This document shows, piece after piece, positions 52,181 to 63,837 of a DNA stretch of 64,000 bases (positions within the stretch are counted from its first letter, which is position 1; each line of letters opens with the position of its first letter). The notes beneath the pieces are model-generated. The model ran no database searches. It had not been told where the DNA came from and was given only the letters and a program-made list of their open reading frames with translations. This DNA comes from Endomychus coccineus (taxonomy: Eukaryota > Arthropoda > Insecta > Coleoptera > Endomychidae), in contig OY294070.1 of assembly GCA_958510875.1 (NCBI GenBank), positions 44,849,299-44,913,298 on the forward strand. Direction: 5' to 3'. A program made the translations under genes and the position numbers.

Positions 52181-54460
52181 TATTACCGTGAAAGTCCGAA
52201 AACCGGTGATTGTCAGGATATACCAGTGAATGTCAACATTCACCAAGTTACTTGGCGTATGTCCGATATATTCATCAAATATCATTATTTCTAACTGTCA
52301 CCGGCGAATGTCAACATTCATCATACACTCATGGTGTATGTTCAAAAGATTTTTTTTATAAAAATAAAACAAAATAAAACTCTATAGGTTATTATTTATT
52401 TTGATTAAAACATGGAAACAGTTTTCAAATGAACATAAAGAAGTTGTTGAACTTAAAACAAACACAACAAACATAATATTAATATAAAAATAAAATGCAT
52501 TTTATTTCTTAAACTAAAATTTAAAAAACAAAGTAAATGTATGGCAACCTTATTTATTGCAACAACTTAAGCTACCATGACACTTTGAATTACACAAAAG
52601 GCTCTTGTTTTTACAGCTACATTTAGACGTGGAACACTTCTTTTTGCAGTTACAGCGTGTATAGCCTTGCCCTCCACTTTTTGAATTAGCAGAAGCTGCT
52701 TCTCTTACCGAAATTTCTTGAGCTGAAATCTCATCCATGGAAATTAACTTTTCTTTGCAAATTGCAAATTGATTACGGGTGAAAAGCTGTTTCAAGGTGC
52801 CATTTTTGTTTGCTAATTTATAAAAGTCCGAATCCTCTATTCCAACAACAATGGCTAACACATTTCGGGGATCTGTACGACCACGGTCGACGTCAGGGAC
52901 TTTAATTCTCACGGTACACCAATTTGGGCCGCAGGAAATTTTTTTTTTGAAGTTCGCAACATTTTTGTTGCTTGGAGTAGTAGATTTTCTTTTGCAGCTA
53001 CTCTTTTTAAATTAATAAGCTCATGCTGCCTAGTCAGCTAGTCGGTTGTAGATCAGTCAGTGTTTGAGTTGAAGAAGTGCTGGGTTGTAGATCAGTCGGC
53101 ATTTCAGATGAGGATGTGCTGGGTTGCGGATTAGTTAATACATGAGGTGAAGGTGGATTGGTTTCAATGGTATTTTGGTCATCCATGTCACTTACATCTG
53201 AAAGATGGTCATCAATATGGTCATTAATTAAATTTTCTTCACAAGTGTTAACGTAAGCTTCTAACAGTTCCTCGGTTTCAATATTTGTAATTTGCTCGTT
53301 GGGTAGAGATGACGATGCTATGCCTCTTTTTGATTTAACGCCAAACAAAGCTTCATATGGACTCTGGCGTATTCCTTCATGGTAAGTTGTGTTTTTGGCG
53401 AATTGTACAAACGACAACCCTTCTGACCATTTATTTGAATCATTATCGTGCATCCACGCAGTTAACATATTCTGTATATCCTGGTTGGCTCTTTCGACTG
53501 AGCCTTGTGTTTGGCTGTGACGAGGCTTTCCGTGCACTATTTTAACATCTTTCCACATAGCGCATAGTTCAGATATGACTTGGTTACTGAACTCTCTGCC
53601 ATTATCCGTAACTGGACAAACTTGGTCAAGTGATCTTGGTAAACCATTATAAATTTGTAATCGCGATCGCTGTGTGATTGCAAGTCTATCAAATCGACTT
53701 GACATCTAGAGTTTAATTCGGAACTCACCATTGGTTTTACAACAATACCTTTTTTAGGCGCACTGTGTTTCATTTGACATTGTTTACACAAATTTAAATA
53801 GAGCATTACGACTTCATAAGTAATATTTTTGTATTTAACTTGCAATTCTTTAAGCATTCGTAATCTTCCTCCATGGCCTGTTCGTATGTGAGTTTCGGAA
53901 AGTATATTAAACAACTCTTCGTTTGTAACATAATACTGGATATTCGTTTCTCCTGGTTTTAATGGCACAATTAACTTTTGTTCGTCACTAACTTTTAAAA
54001 TGTCAAAACGTTTTAAACGTCTGTAGTCCAAAGGAGTACTGCACTTACTTTTAGCAGAAATTACTTCAGAAACGATTTTAGAGTACCTTTCTTGAGAAAA
54101 ATAAAAACAATTGTCTTCTCGTTTACTTCTTATTAGGGTATTTAACTTTTCAAGAAATTGATCACTATTTACTGCAATAGCCATCGCGTACAAATTATAT
54201 TACCGCTCTCAATCAAACTTTGCGTAAGACTGGCGACATGCACACACGAAAGCGAAGCGAAGAAACCACACAAAAGCCTGTTAGGACCCGTCGTTTTCGA
54301 CATCGACCGAAGCTTATGTGTGTTTGTCGACATACACCGGTGAAGGACCGAATTTATAATAAAACCAGTAATTGTTCGGTCTTTCACCAATTCATTTGGT
54401 GTCTGTCGACATTAACCGGCGTATGTCAACAATCACTAATTTCGGTCTTTCACGGTAACA
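52181..54460. mobile_element. Ginger-type DNA transposon, 2.28 kb
   Basis: The ends are inverted: TATTACCGTGAAAGTCCGAA at 52181 and the inverse of the sequence ending TTTCACGGTAACA at 54460, reading TGTTACCGTGAAAGACCGAA. TGT termini and a 4-bp duplication (TATA at 52177-52180 and 54461-54464) are as in Ginger1 elements. Subterminal CCGGTGAATGTC/GACATACACCGG repeats recur inside both arms. Carries the integrase-derived gene below. Confidence 0.85.
52550..54193 (-). pseudogene. Ginger integrase-like transposase (KRBA2 type), frameshifted
   Basis: The N-terminal frame (53537-54193) has the H2C2 zinc finger (HIRTGHGG ... NLCKQCQ) and the first catalytic Asp in RCQVDLIDLQSHSDRDY with KFIMVYQDHLTKF. 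The next frame (53034-53705) has the second Asp in VTDNGREFSNQVI and the Glu in QTQGSVERANQDIQ, then an acidic Ser/Pro tail with a QPSTSS repeat. The C-terminal frame (52550-52912) has VPDVDRGRTDPRNVLAIVVG and ends in a Cys-rich tail TRCNCKKKCSTSKCSCKNKS, as in KRBA2-like proteins. Shifts at about 53600-53700 and 52915-53040 (including an A-run) break it. The domain order is complete, so the copy is fairly young. Confidence 0.85.
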
Positions 54461-54488
54461 TATACATTATTAAAAAATGCTCGAATCA

Positions 54489-56472
54489 TCAGAGAAGAAA
54501 ATCAAGTTTTCGAGATTTTTTTGCTAATTTATTTATGACTTCGTCTGCTGTGATTCCAATGTCATGATGAATTGCCAGAACTGCCAAACCATTCAAGCGG
54601 TCCTACAATAAAAAAATTAGAGTAACTCGAGTTTTGAACTGTAAATGGAATTCTGATATTCAGAAAGGACATGATGAACTTACCTCTTTTATCGTATTCC
54701 TTTGAATCGTTTTTATCCGTTTCAAACTTGAGAATGTTCGTTCTGCAGTAGACGTTGATACCGGCAATGTAGCTAATATCTTCAGCAACATATAAATATT
54801 CGGGAAATTTTCTTTCGGACAATCATCCAGCTCTTCCAACGAATTTTTGGGCTTGATATCGCCTTTACGGATCAAATACTTCTTCAAGATTTTAAACTAG
54901 ATGAGAACAGCAGTTGGACCAGCATCAAGAAATTTTTGATAAAACTCGACAGTTTTCATGAATTCATCAGCTCCTTTGTCGATTTCAGATGAATCATGCT
55001 TGAAGAGCGCCGAAAATCCTTCTAATATATTTTTGTGATTAGTAAATCTCTCGCCAAGACCCATGATGTAGAAGTCCAGAAATGGATTGAACACCATGAC
55101 ACGAAAGTAATCTTCTGCACTTTGAACTTCAGTATTCGCTCGATTTTTCTGTCTGCGCACTATTCTTTTGTATTTGATCTCAATGTCAAGAGTTTCAGCG
55201 ATTTTTTTCGAAGCTTCGAAAATTTTGGGAAACGCGTCTTCTCCTGCTCGAATCATTTTGAGTTCATCTCGTAAATCCTCTGCGAGATCCATAGCTTGGA
55301 CCAAGTCTAACTCAACCTTTTCAAATTCACGACTCAAAGGCAACGAAAGTTGGTAAACCATTTTGATAACCTGCAAACTTATCAAAAATTCGAAATTCAT
55401 AGCATTTTTTAAATTTTTCGGGTCAGTTTCCGAGGTTCTCATTTCATCAAGAGTTTCGTAAGAGAAATGGAAATAATTCATGAAAATCAGCTACGGCTTC
55501 ATATTTTGACACCCATCGAGTCAGATTTAATCTCTTTAGAGTTTTTGTACTAGGAGTTTCATCAGATTGTTCTATAGTGTTTTCCAGAACCGCCCTTCTT
55601 TTAGGTGTATGGAAGAAATTGTAAACGCATTCTATGGTGCTAAGGCAGTCTCTGATGGCGGGTACTTTGCAAGTGATGGATATAGCGAGATTCAAAGAAT
55701 GCGCGGCACAATGAACGTATAAAGCCTGTGGCGCATAATTTTCACGTATAATCGCTTGAACACCTTTATATTGTCCAGACATATTCCCGCCCCGTCAAAC
55801 CCTTGGCCAATCAAGAAAGAAATATCCAGTCTACAATTTTGGAGATTTTCTACCATCAGCTTGGCAAGAACATCACCTGTAAATATGTACATAGTAAGAT
55901 ACCATGAAATATACAAATTATTTTGCCAAAAGCAAAAAAAATGCAAATTTGCGAGATGATGTGGATGATGATTTTATTTTACCTGTAGTGGAAGCTGTTG
56001 GGATGAACCTCACAAAATCTTCGCGCAGAATATGCTGGCCATCGTCTTTCTTACTCACATATCGAATGCAAATAGTGACTTGCTCAATAGTAGCCGCATC
56101 TTGAGTTCCATCCATCAGTACAGAGTAAACTTTCGCAGCTTTAATTTTAGATATCAGTTTTTCAGTCAATATCTCATAACATGTATCAATAACTTCATTT
56201 TGGATAGAAGGACTTGTATATTTATCACGTTTCCCTGGATCTTCTAAATGACTCAGAAGAATTGAATCTCCTTTGGCTCTATACTTTAATAAAGCTCTGA
56301 AATTCCCCTCGTTTGGTCCGGTAAAATCATTTTGAATAACTATTTTACCGCTATCGCGGTGTCCACGCAAAGCCAACTCTTGTCGTCCAAGAACAATAAT
56401 CGCTTCGATGACAGGAACTATATTTTGTCTATTTTTCGATATTTGCTGCATCCGGGATCTACAGATTGGCAT
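54489..56472 (-). pseudogene. hAT transposase (DUF4371/ZMYM1-like) with two short introns, nearly intact
   Basis: Order from 56472: RQELALRGHRDSGKIVIQND and NFRALLKYRAKGDSIL (DUF4371), a catalytic-type YSVLMDGTQDAATIEQV, intron 55877-55982 (GTAAAA...TTTACAG, 106 nt), ISFLIGQGFDGAG with YVHCAAHSLNLAI, the all-alpha insertion domain, and the dimerisation end STSTAERTFSSLKRIKT. A second intron (54603-54683, GTAAGT...TTGTAG, 81 nt) joins in frame to RLNGLAVLAIHHDI, with the TGA at 54489-54491. Lesions: frame changes near 55780 and 55450-55480, and an in-frame TAG at 54897-54899. Similar proteins are annotated as ZMYM1-like or P52rIPK-like. Probably inactive. Confidence 0.8.
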
Positions 56473-56719
56473 TTATTTTTTTCAATAATACTTTTCAGTA
56501 TCCTATATTTAACAAAAAAACATTTTTTTTTGAAAAACAAAAAGTCCTGTATCTGGAAAACGATAGGTTTCCGGATCCATAATTATAATAATTTTTTTTT
56601 GTTATTTTACGACGTAGAATACGCTATTAAAGCTTGTCAGAGTATTTCATTAAAACCCTGTATATGTAGGTGGTATACATTGGATTATTAATGTGATTTA
56701 GCATTAGGTTTATTATTTT

Positions 56720-59473
56720 TCACATTTTTCTTGAGCGAGTGCTTACGTTTTTCACATTTTGATGGTCTCCCTGCTTGAATCCTTGAACTACTGCCTGAGC
56801 ATATTTTCCGTCTTGCAATTGAGGTTGGCTGTACTCAAATTTTTTTACCACCCCGCTAGAGGCAAACGAATGTAGAGTAGCAATTAGATCGGATGGTGTG
56901 GTGACGTTATTTAAAATCTTATTTATTCTAACCAAAGCATTGGACATTTCGCAGCTTCTGGAATTTTCGGCAATATGAATCATTCGATTTAAATTGGTTT
57001 GCCACTCATCCAGTTCGCGGCCGTTGTGCAAATTATTGTCATTCCCCATGTTGTTGAAGAATGCGGCACCATTGGAGTTTTCGTTCTCGGTCCTCAAGAT
57101 TGGAGAGTTTTGCGTACAAATATTTTCTGTGCAATTTGTCGAAACATCCATTTCATTAAAAAAATCTATTGGAATATTCTCTCCTAAAGCTATCTTTGCC
57201 AAATCTGTTTTATCATCATGTGTTAGTTCAGGATTTGAAGGTTCAATTATATTCATTTGTGCTTGAATAGCAGCTAAGTGCTTACAGAAACGGCCTCCTT
57301 GTCCACTAATGCAGTCACAAAATCCAATGTCAGTGTACGCAGTGTTATACTTCTCGCCTGTCGTAATTACTTTAAATGAATTTTCACAAATTTGTTCAAT
57401 GGACACATTTTTTGATTTTACCAGTAATTCGTTATTAATAGTCTTGCGTCGTCTATAACTTGCAAATGCTAATAAATGTCTTCTATGGTATAATTCAAGC
57501 ACCTTCGTAATAAAATCGAGTAGCGCGCAGGAATTAAACGCTTTGCACCTTTGCAGAACTAAATCTTTAAATATGCGAATTGATGACTCAACTATATTAT
57601 TCGTGTGATTTCCACGAGTTAGTAAATTTATACGGTAACATAAAGCCCACTCCAGTTTTCTATTCCACAACATCTCTACGTGCTTGATAAGGTGTTCATA
57701 CAAAAAATTGTGTTCATCTTGTATAAACATTACATACTTGCTTTGGGCCTCGTCTTCAGAAGTGGAATAAACAATAGCTTGAAACTGCTTCATTATGGAT
57801 TGCCGATGATATTTAGAAATTTCATTCTTACTATTCCACAGCCATCTCCAAAATGCTTGCAGTAAATGAAAATCCTGTGGCGATTCTTCTTAATATCCAA
57901 TGTTCTTTTATTTAACATGTCGTAGGTCCTTCCTCATTCACCCCCCTCAGTGTCAGAGTATGCAACGAAAAACAGTGCCTCCGAAAGTTCTATAAGATCT
58001 ACAATTCGACCCAAAACCCTCATATAAATTTTCTTGGTAATAGGATGCTGCTTTTTTAAGCATGTCCAAGTTGTTATGAGCTTAATGATGTGGGCTACAT
58101 CATTTCTCAAATACGCATTCGGAATCGTGTTTCTTGCTTCAAAAAGCAATGTATAGCAATTATCTGTATATTCGGGCAATTGAGTGCATGTGGGGATACA
58201 ACCAAATATCAACTCCAGAGACATGTCAGTCACAACTTCAGAGGGCAAATTACCAGCAGATTTCAACCATATGTGTAGCCAATTTTGAATGTTTAGCGTT
58301 TAATGACTGTCACCTAGCTTTGTTCTTACTGAATATTGACCATTATTGTAATTTATGACAATTTCATACAACAAAATAATTTTTGATTTCAGTTTGTCCC
58401 CATACAGATTTTTTTTACTACAGCTCCTGTCGTGTTAATACTGATTTTGTAATGTGTTTCTTGGCAAAATCTTCTGTATACCATTATTTGACTATTGCTC
58501 CAAAAATACAGAAAATGGTAAGTATCCTATATTTCGGATAGTATTTCCATATTCCTGGTATGATTCAGCTTTGTATTGTAATTGGGTCATTGTCAATTCC
58601 ACTAATTTTTTTTAGGATTTTGCAGCTCTAAGAGTAGACAAGCTAGGAATAAATTCGGGTTCGACGTCTCCATCCCTCATAATCTGTCTGCTCAGATCAT
58701 TTCTGATATAACTAGCCATTCTATTCTCGTATACCATCTTTTCAATTATTTGTTGTCTCTCTTCTCCTTTTAAGGGTAGTTTGAACTTTTTCTTATGCTT
58801 CTATTGATAATTGCCCGACAACACAAAACTGGCAGTCGTCACATCATCTTGTCTCATTGCATTTTGCGTTAAACGGCCATCGAGTGAAGATAAGCACTCT
58901 TTACATTGTTCAAAAATCTTGACAGGATCTTTTTTTTGGATATATCTTCTCTTGCTTGAATGTGAAGCAGAATTTCAGTTTTGTAGCATCAAATATTTTT
59001 TTTCTTAGCACTGACGGCCATGTAAGCTGTTCCCAGATATTGTAATCTCGTGTTATGTCTAGACTTTACTTTTGATTTATCAGATCGTTTGTACTCTACA
59101 ACATTTTGTCTAAGACTACTAAATTCTTCAGCTTCAAGGCAAATATCAAACTTTACAGAATCAACTGTGGAATCAGTATTCCCAGTGCTAGAGTTTGATG
59201 AGTCACAGCTAACAGAAATATCACTCTGAATATCTTCTTTGTCAAGTATAATGTTGCAAATTTGCCACAAATTGTAATAGTTTTTGGAAATCGCAGTAAA
59301 TATTCCCAGAAGCGTGATGGAAACCCTTTTTGTTTCGTTGACTATTTTCTTTCAAAATACATGGGTTCTAGGCAAAAATTGATGCGTACTCGTACTGTAC
59401 ATCCGTTCTTATCGAACGCTTTGATGGATTCTACTATAAGTTGAATATGCCGAATTTGTCTTTTCTTGCCCAT
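56720..59473 (-). pseudogene. NOF-type MULE transposase with SWIM finger, frameshifted
   Basis: From 59473: MGKKRQIRHIQLIVESIKAF, a Ser/Asp-rich segment (58989-59270), then at about 58620-58800 FKLPLKGEERQQIIEKMVYE and NDLSRQIMRDGDVEPEFIPS. At 57934-58266 come SAGNLPSEVVTDMSLELIFG and LRNDVAHIIKLITTWTCLKK, the middle of insect NOF-like transposases. The open frame 56720-57793 has WALCYRINLLTRGNHTNNIV and ESSIRIFKDLVL (Glu of the catalytic core region at residue 69), and a SWIM finger with C159, C161, C170 and H172 (CDCISGQGGRFCKH). Four or more frames need joining. It is the most likely source of mobility for the 10.7-kb element. Confidence 0.8.
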
Positions 59474-59645
59474 GCTGAATTGGTACAAACTGAAAATAAA
59501 AAATAGGAGCTTTCTTTGGGGTATCAGGTAACGCTAAGGATGAAATTATTATGGATTATTAAAGAGATATTGAAATTATAAATATATTACGATATAAATC
59601 CAATTCAACTTCGTTTAGGAGTGAATAACGTCCATGCGCGGGTGT

Positions 59646-61029
59646 CAAGGGCGGATCCAGCTTTGGTGCCAGGAGGGGGTCACATAGTCGTGGTCAAGTC
59701 AAGAACTTATAATTTAATTTTGATAACAATAGATACAAGTAAAAAGCGCAATGATTTTGTGTCGCGCAATAGTTTACATCGAAGTTTTCGCTAGGTGCTT
59801 TTAAAAACTTTAAACATGATTATTTTTAAGTTTATGCATGCTATATTCATTCTGTTGGTTGCTCTCTTATTTTATTTTTAAAGAGCATTAAAATCAGTGG
59901 TCACGACGATACACTTGATTTCATTGTGTGAATTTATCTAAGATTTTAGGTTAGGTCAGTAAGCTTAAGGTGCTACCCTGACCCAATGACAGAGAGAGAG
60001 ACAATAAATACGACATTCAACACAGTCGACAGGGACGACGAACGACGCGGGTTCTCTGTCCGACTCACATTTTATTGAAATTTAATTAATAAAAAATTCA
60101 ACTTTCATATTTTTTCACAAATGAAATGGGCATTATCTAAATTATTGAATTTCCTATCTATTGGTGTAAACCAATAAAACAAATAAAATCAACTTTTGAA
60201 GGAGATGAAGATTTACTTCTATTTTAGTGGTTTTTTTGTGAATTTTCAACCAAGTAAATACGAAGCTTGATAAAAAAACTAAATGGGGATTTCAAAGATA
60301 AAACATTAAAGAATTATGTGGACTTTACATTTACTTTTTATTTCCTTCAGTTTTTGAGGGTATAGCATCTGAAGATAGCCAAAAAACGGGATTGGGTCCG
60401 GGAAACGCCTTAATGCTCTTCAATCTCCCTCGTCCAAAAAAAATATATAAGTAGGTACATAAGTCTCGCAGCACTCTTTCACCAAGTAGGTACCTACATA
60501 TCTACCTATGAGGTACTTTATGAGCATCAACAACAATAACATTTAAATTAAAACACACGCACTCACTGGAATAATGAGAAACTGATTACTTACCATTTCT
60601 TGTAATTAATGAACTTGCAGCAACAATTTTTAAAAATACTTATAAAGGTACACTTATAAACACATTATAGGTAGAAAGAAATTTTAGTTTTTTAACCTAG
60701 AACTATGTTATGATATGTTGAAGTTTAGTCGTTCCGATTCCAATTGAGGTTAGGTCTAGCTAGACGTTACGTAGTCGACAAGCGCGCGCAAGTGTGGCGC
60801 GGTAAAATTCAAATTTTCGATGCGTTCGTTCCCAAACGTTTGCCATCATACAAAATTGTTGTATTAAATTAATTAAGTATTGAAGGTATGTAGTTACATA
60901 AAATCTGTATGGTGACAAAATATATAACTAAAATCATTATGTTCAATTAGTGGTCCACCTAAGTCCTGGAACCAGCTCAGGGAGAGGTCATGACCCCCAT
61001 GACCCTCCCCCCTCCTGGATCCGCCGTTG
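59646..61029. mobile_element. Non-autonomous hAT element, 1.38 kb
   Basis: CAAGGGCGGATCCAGC at 59646 is inverted as GGATCCGCCGTTG ending at 61029, and the G-rich/C-rich subterminal blocks (CCAGGAGGGGGTCA / TGACCCTCCCCCCTCCTGG) also pair. Flanks GCGGGTGT (59638-59645) and GCGGGTAT (61030-61037) are 8-bp duplications with one mismatch, the hAT length. The interior is AT-rich with no transposase. Confidence 0.85.
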
Positions 61030-61319
61030 GCGGGTATTGATGCAATTTCTGAGTCGAAAGAGCAAGTCGGATATACTCAGGATGGAAATTACGACACGAG
61101 TTTAATGACACGAAATAGTATGAATGATGTAATATGCACATCACGTTATTCAGGAATTCCTACCGCACCAAGAAGTCTGTTTCGTTACCATTTTTTTTTA
61201 ATACGACCCTGTTAATTTTTTCTAATTTTGGAGGTCTGTTGGCGACATTTTCGTGAACTCCGAATTGCGCCACGTTTCTCTCATTCAATCTAATGTGTAT
61301 GTCTTGCCGTTTCTGAGTT

Positions 61320-62059
61320 TCTCGCGTCATGCTAGCCCCACTCGCACGGTTCCTTACATCCCAGCCATTGTATAAGTGTGCTAGGTTTTAAATCAGTTGT
61401 GCTAGGTTGTTCTACTTGTAGACTCACTGCGCTAGCGTTTTGGTAAGAAAATTTGATGCGGGGGGGCTCGCGTTATGCTAGCCTCACTTGCACGATTCGT
61501 TACATCCCAGCCACTGTATAGGTGTGGTAGGTTTAAAATCGGTTGTGCTAGGTGTAGACCATCGACATATACATATGGACTGCGCGTGGCAATGATAAGC
61601 GCGGGTAGTGCCGGCGTGAGAGAGGGGAAAACGAAGAGGACTAATACTGTCTTTATCTACTTTAACTATCGCGTTTCTATTGGCCGCTGCGTTGCCATGG
61701 AAATGCAACATGACTGTAGCTAGTATGTTTACGTCCCGAGCCGATAGATAAAGACAGTATTAGTCCTCTTCGTTTTCCCCTCTCTCACGCCGGCACTACC
61801 CCCGCCATCATTGCCACGCGCAGTCCATATGTATTATGTCGATGGTGTAGACTCACTGCGCTAGCGTTTTGGTAAGAAAATTTGATCCGGGGGGGCTTGC
61901 GTTATGCTAGCCCCACCCGCACGGTTCCTTAGATCCCAGCCATTGTATAGGTGTGCTAGGTTTAAAATCGGTTGTGCTAGGTTGTGCTAAGTGTAGACTC
62001 ACTGCGCTAACGTTTTGATAAGAAAATTCGATGCGGAAGGGGGGCAACATAACGGAGCT
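61320..62059. repeat. Expanded right terminal arm of the MULE, repeated subterminal units
   Basis: A unit containing GCTAGCC(C/T)CAC(T/C)(C/T)GCACG, ATCCCAGCCA(T/C)TGTATA, GGTGTGCTAGGTTTAAAATC and GACTCACTGCGCTAGCGTTT recurs three times (about 61327-61460, 61468-61560 and 61851-62040). The left arm (51360-51475) contains one inverted copy. Iterated terminal arms of this kind are typical of fold-back elements. Confidence 0.8.
61558..61846. mobile_element. Fold-back MITE, 289 bp, inside the MULE terminal arm
   Basis: Inverted arms of about 105 bp: ACCATCGACATA and CATATGGACTGCGCGTGGCA at the left end pair with their inverses at the right end, through GAGAGAGGGGAAAACGAAGA/inverse. Only a handful of mismatches are visible. 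The flanking GTAG at 61554-61557 and 61847-61850 is a possible 4-bp duplication. The near-perfect arms mark it as recent. Confidence 0.85.
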
Positions 62060-62068
62060 CTATTGTAT
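62060..62068. repeat. Right 9-bp target-site duplication of the MULE (CTATTGTAT)
   Basis: Identical to 51331-51339. Confidence 0.9.
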
Positions 62069-62340
62069 GCGGCTTTGGATAGTTCCATTATTTCATCCTT
62101 CAAAATGTTGGTAATTTGAGAGTTTATTTCGGCAGTCTGAGTATGTGGAATGCGATAGTTCTTCGCATATACTGGATTTTGGTCAAAAGTTTAAATTTTT
62201 GTTCGTAAAAAGAATTTGTTGTTAATTTATATGTTTTTAAACCAAAATTATCTTGAAAATATTTACATAAAGTTATTGTTTCATTTTTTGCAAGTTCAGG
62301 TATTTCTTGATCAATTTTTTCGAATAATCTCTATCTGCGG
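62060..62340 (-). pseudogene. Ty3/gypsy RT, upstream half, split by the MULE insertion
   Basis: It begins with the right copy of the target duplication. In minus-strand sense it encodes QITNILKDEI and ELSKAAYNS, the segment before the RT catalytic core, which continues on the other side of the MULE at 51339. Upstream sequence (KTYKLTTNSFYEQKFKLL) is protease/RT linker-like. Some frame breaks. Confidence 0.65.
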
Positions 62341-62384
62341 TTGTATTTTTCGTTATGTTATACGAGTATACATTATGATATCTG

Positions 62385-63835
62385 ATCCTTAAAAAAGGGC
62401 CGTTCAGGATCGCCATATAATATCTGATGATGTATGCTGTCATGGATCGCCCTATAATACTGAATGGCAGGGCTGACTGTCACCCTATAACGTCTCATCA
62501 GTTAGCAGGTTCGGTGCTGCGTTATGATAGAAGTATCATGTGGAAGGTGTGGACATAGATGGTTGGAATCACAATACTGGTTACGAAATGTGATATATCG
62601 ATTTAATATTCACTACATAGTACTAATACTAATAACTTATAACTATCACAGATAGCTGACTTAATTATGACTATAACTACCGACTATATGACTATGTCTA
62701 CGACTTCGACGTAGGAGTTGAATATCTATTCTCAAGGGAGAATCCTAGTTCCTCTCCTAATAGTTCGGCGAAGGTTGGCCTACGTGCCGGCACTGACATT
62801 TATGTTATGCACGCAGGGTCACAACCTGGTTGACAAGTTATTTATAATGATATATAAACAATAACAAATATATGTTGTTTATAAACATACACATGACATA
62901 AGAAAATAGAATATTGCAAGTTATCTCTAATTTAGGATGAATCTCTTCGGGATATCACACCTCCATCGCAAGGTAAAAAAAATGTGAACTTAAGGTTTAC
63001 CTTTTTTCCAATATTCGATTTTCCCTTACAATTCCTATTTGATACAATATATCACCGACAAACTTTGTTCATAGTTAATGGTCACGCATATTATTATACA
63101 GTGAGATTTGCGCATACTCTTTAGTTTTAAAACTTCTCGCCTGAAATGATGTGATTGCATCATAATATTGTTTTCAATATATAAAGAAAAAAAAACTTCT
63201 TTTATAGTAAGTTATGAGATTTTTCCAAATTATTTATTTACTTACATATATAGAAACATATGTTATCTTAGCACCATCTTTATGTCTTTCTTTAATACAT
63301 CCTTGCGCTCATCATCTGGCTCTCACGGCGTTTCATCTTCTTAACTCTTCAATCTCATTTAACGCTAACATATCTCTCCCGATTAAAGAAGGGACCGGTC
63401 AGGATCGCCATTATAGTATCTGATAATAGGGCTGTCATGGATAGCCCAATAATACTGATTGGTAGGGCTTACCGTGTCGCCCCATAACGTCTCATCAGTT
63501 AGCAGGTTCGGTGCTGCGTTATGATAGAAGTATCATGTGGAAGGTGTGGACATAGATGGTTGGAATCACAATACTGGTTACGAAATGTGATGTATCGATT
63601 TAATATTCACTACATAGTACTAATACTAATAACTTATAACTGTCACAGATAGTGATGACTATAACTACCGACTATATGACTATGTCTACGACTTGGACTT
63701 AGGAGTTGAATATCTATTCTCAAGGGAGAATTCTTGTTCCTCTCCTAATAGTTCGGCGAAGGTTGGCCTACGTGCCGGCATTGTCATTCATGTTATGCAC
63801 GCAGCGTCACAACCTTGTGGACACGTTATTTAAAA
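62385..63835. repeat. Pair of about 450-bp direct repeats separated by about 540 bp
   Basis: 62385-62848 and 63383-63833 are close copies offset by about 997 bp (landmarks CATCAGTTAGCAGGTTCGGT, ATGGTTGGAATCACAATACT and GGCGAAGGTTGGCCTACGTG). They could be LTRs of a short non-autonomous retroelement or two units of a roughly 1-kb satellite. The spacer (62850-63380) has no coding capacity and no primer site I recognise. Both repeats start after A-rich GGGxCxGTCAGGATCGCCAT. Confidence 0.8.
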
Positions 63836-63837
63836 TA

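Larger units (their letters stand above)
52028..56475. mobile_element. hAT element inside the MULE, right end not found
   Basis: CAGTGGCGTAGCTAGC at 52028 is a typical hAT terminal sequence. The element would include the DUF4371-type transposase gene at 54489-56472, with a Ginger element inserted between terminus and gene. I could not find the inverse of this terminus (GCTACGCCACTG) above 56475, nor the expected 8-bp duplication of the flank, so the right limit is only the gene start. Confidence 0.5.
51340..62059. mobile_element. NOF-type Mutator-like element (MULE), 10.7 kb with nested insertions
   Basis: The ends are inverted: AGCTCCGTTATGTTTTGC at 51340 versus the inverse of the sequence ending CATAACGGAGCT at 62059, continuing through a C-run, TTTTCTT(C/A)TCAAAACG(C/T)TAGCGCAGTGAG. 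A 9-bp target duplication CTATTGTAT flanks it. Inside on the minus strand are a MULE transposase with SWIM finger (56720-59473) and a USP-like protease fragment (51651-51920). A hAT, a Ginger, a non-autonomous hAT and a MITE have inserted into it. The right arm is expanded by repeated subterminal units (61320-62050), as in fold-back/NOF elements. Confidence 0.88.
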
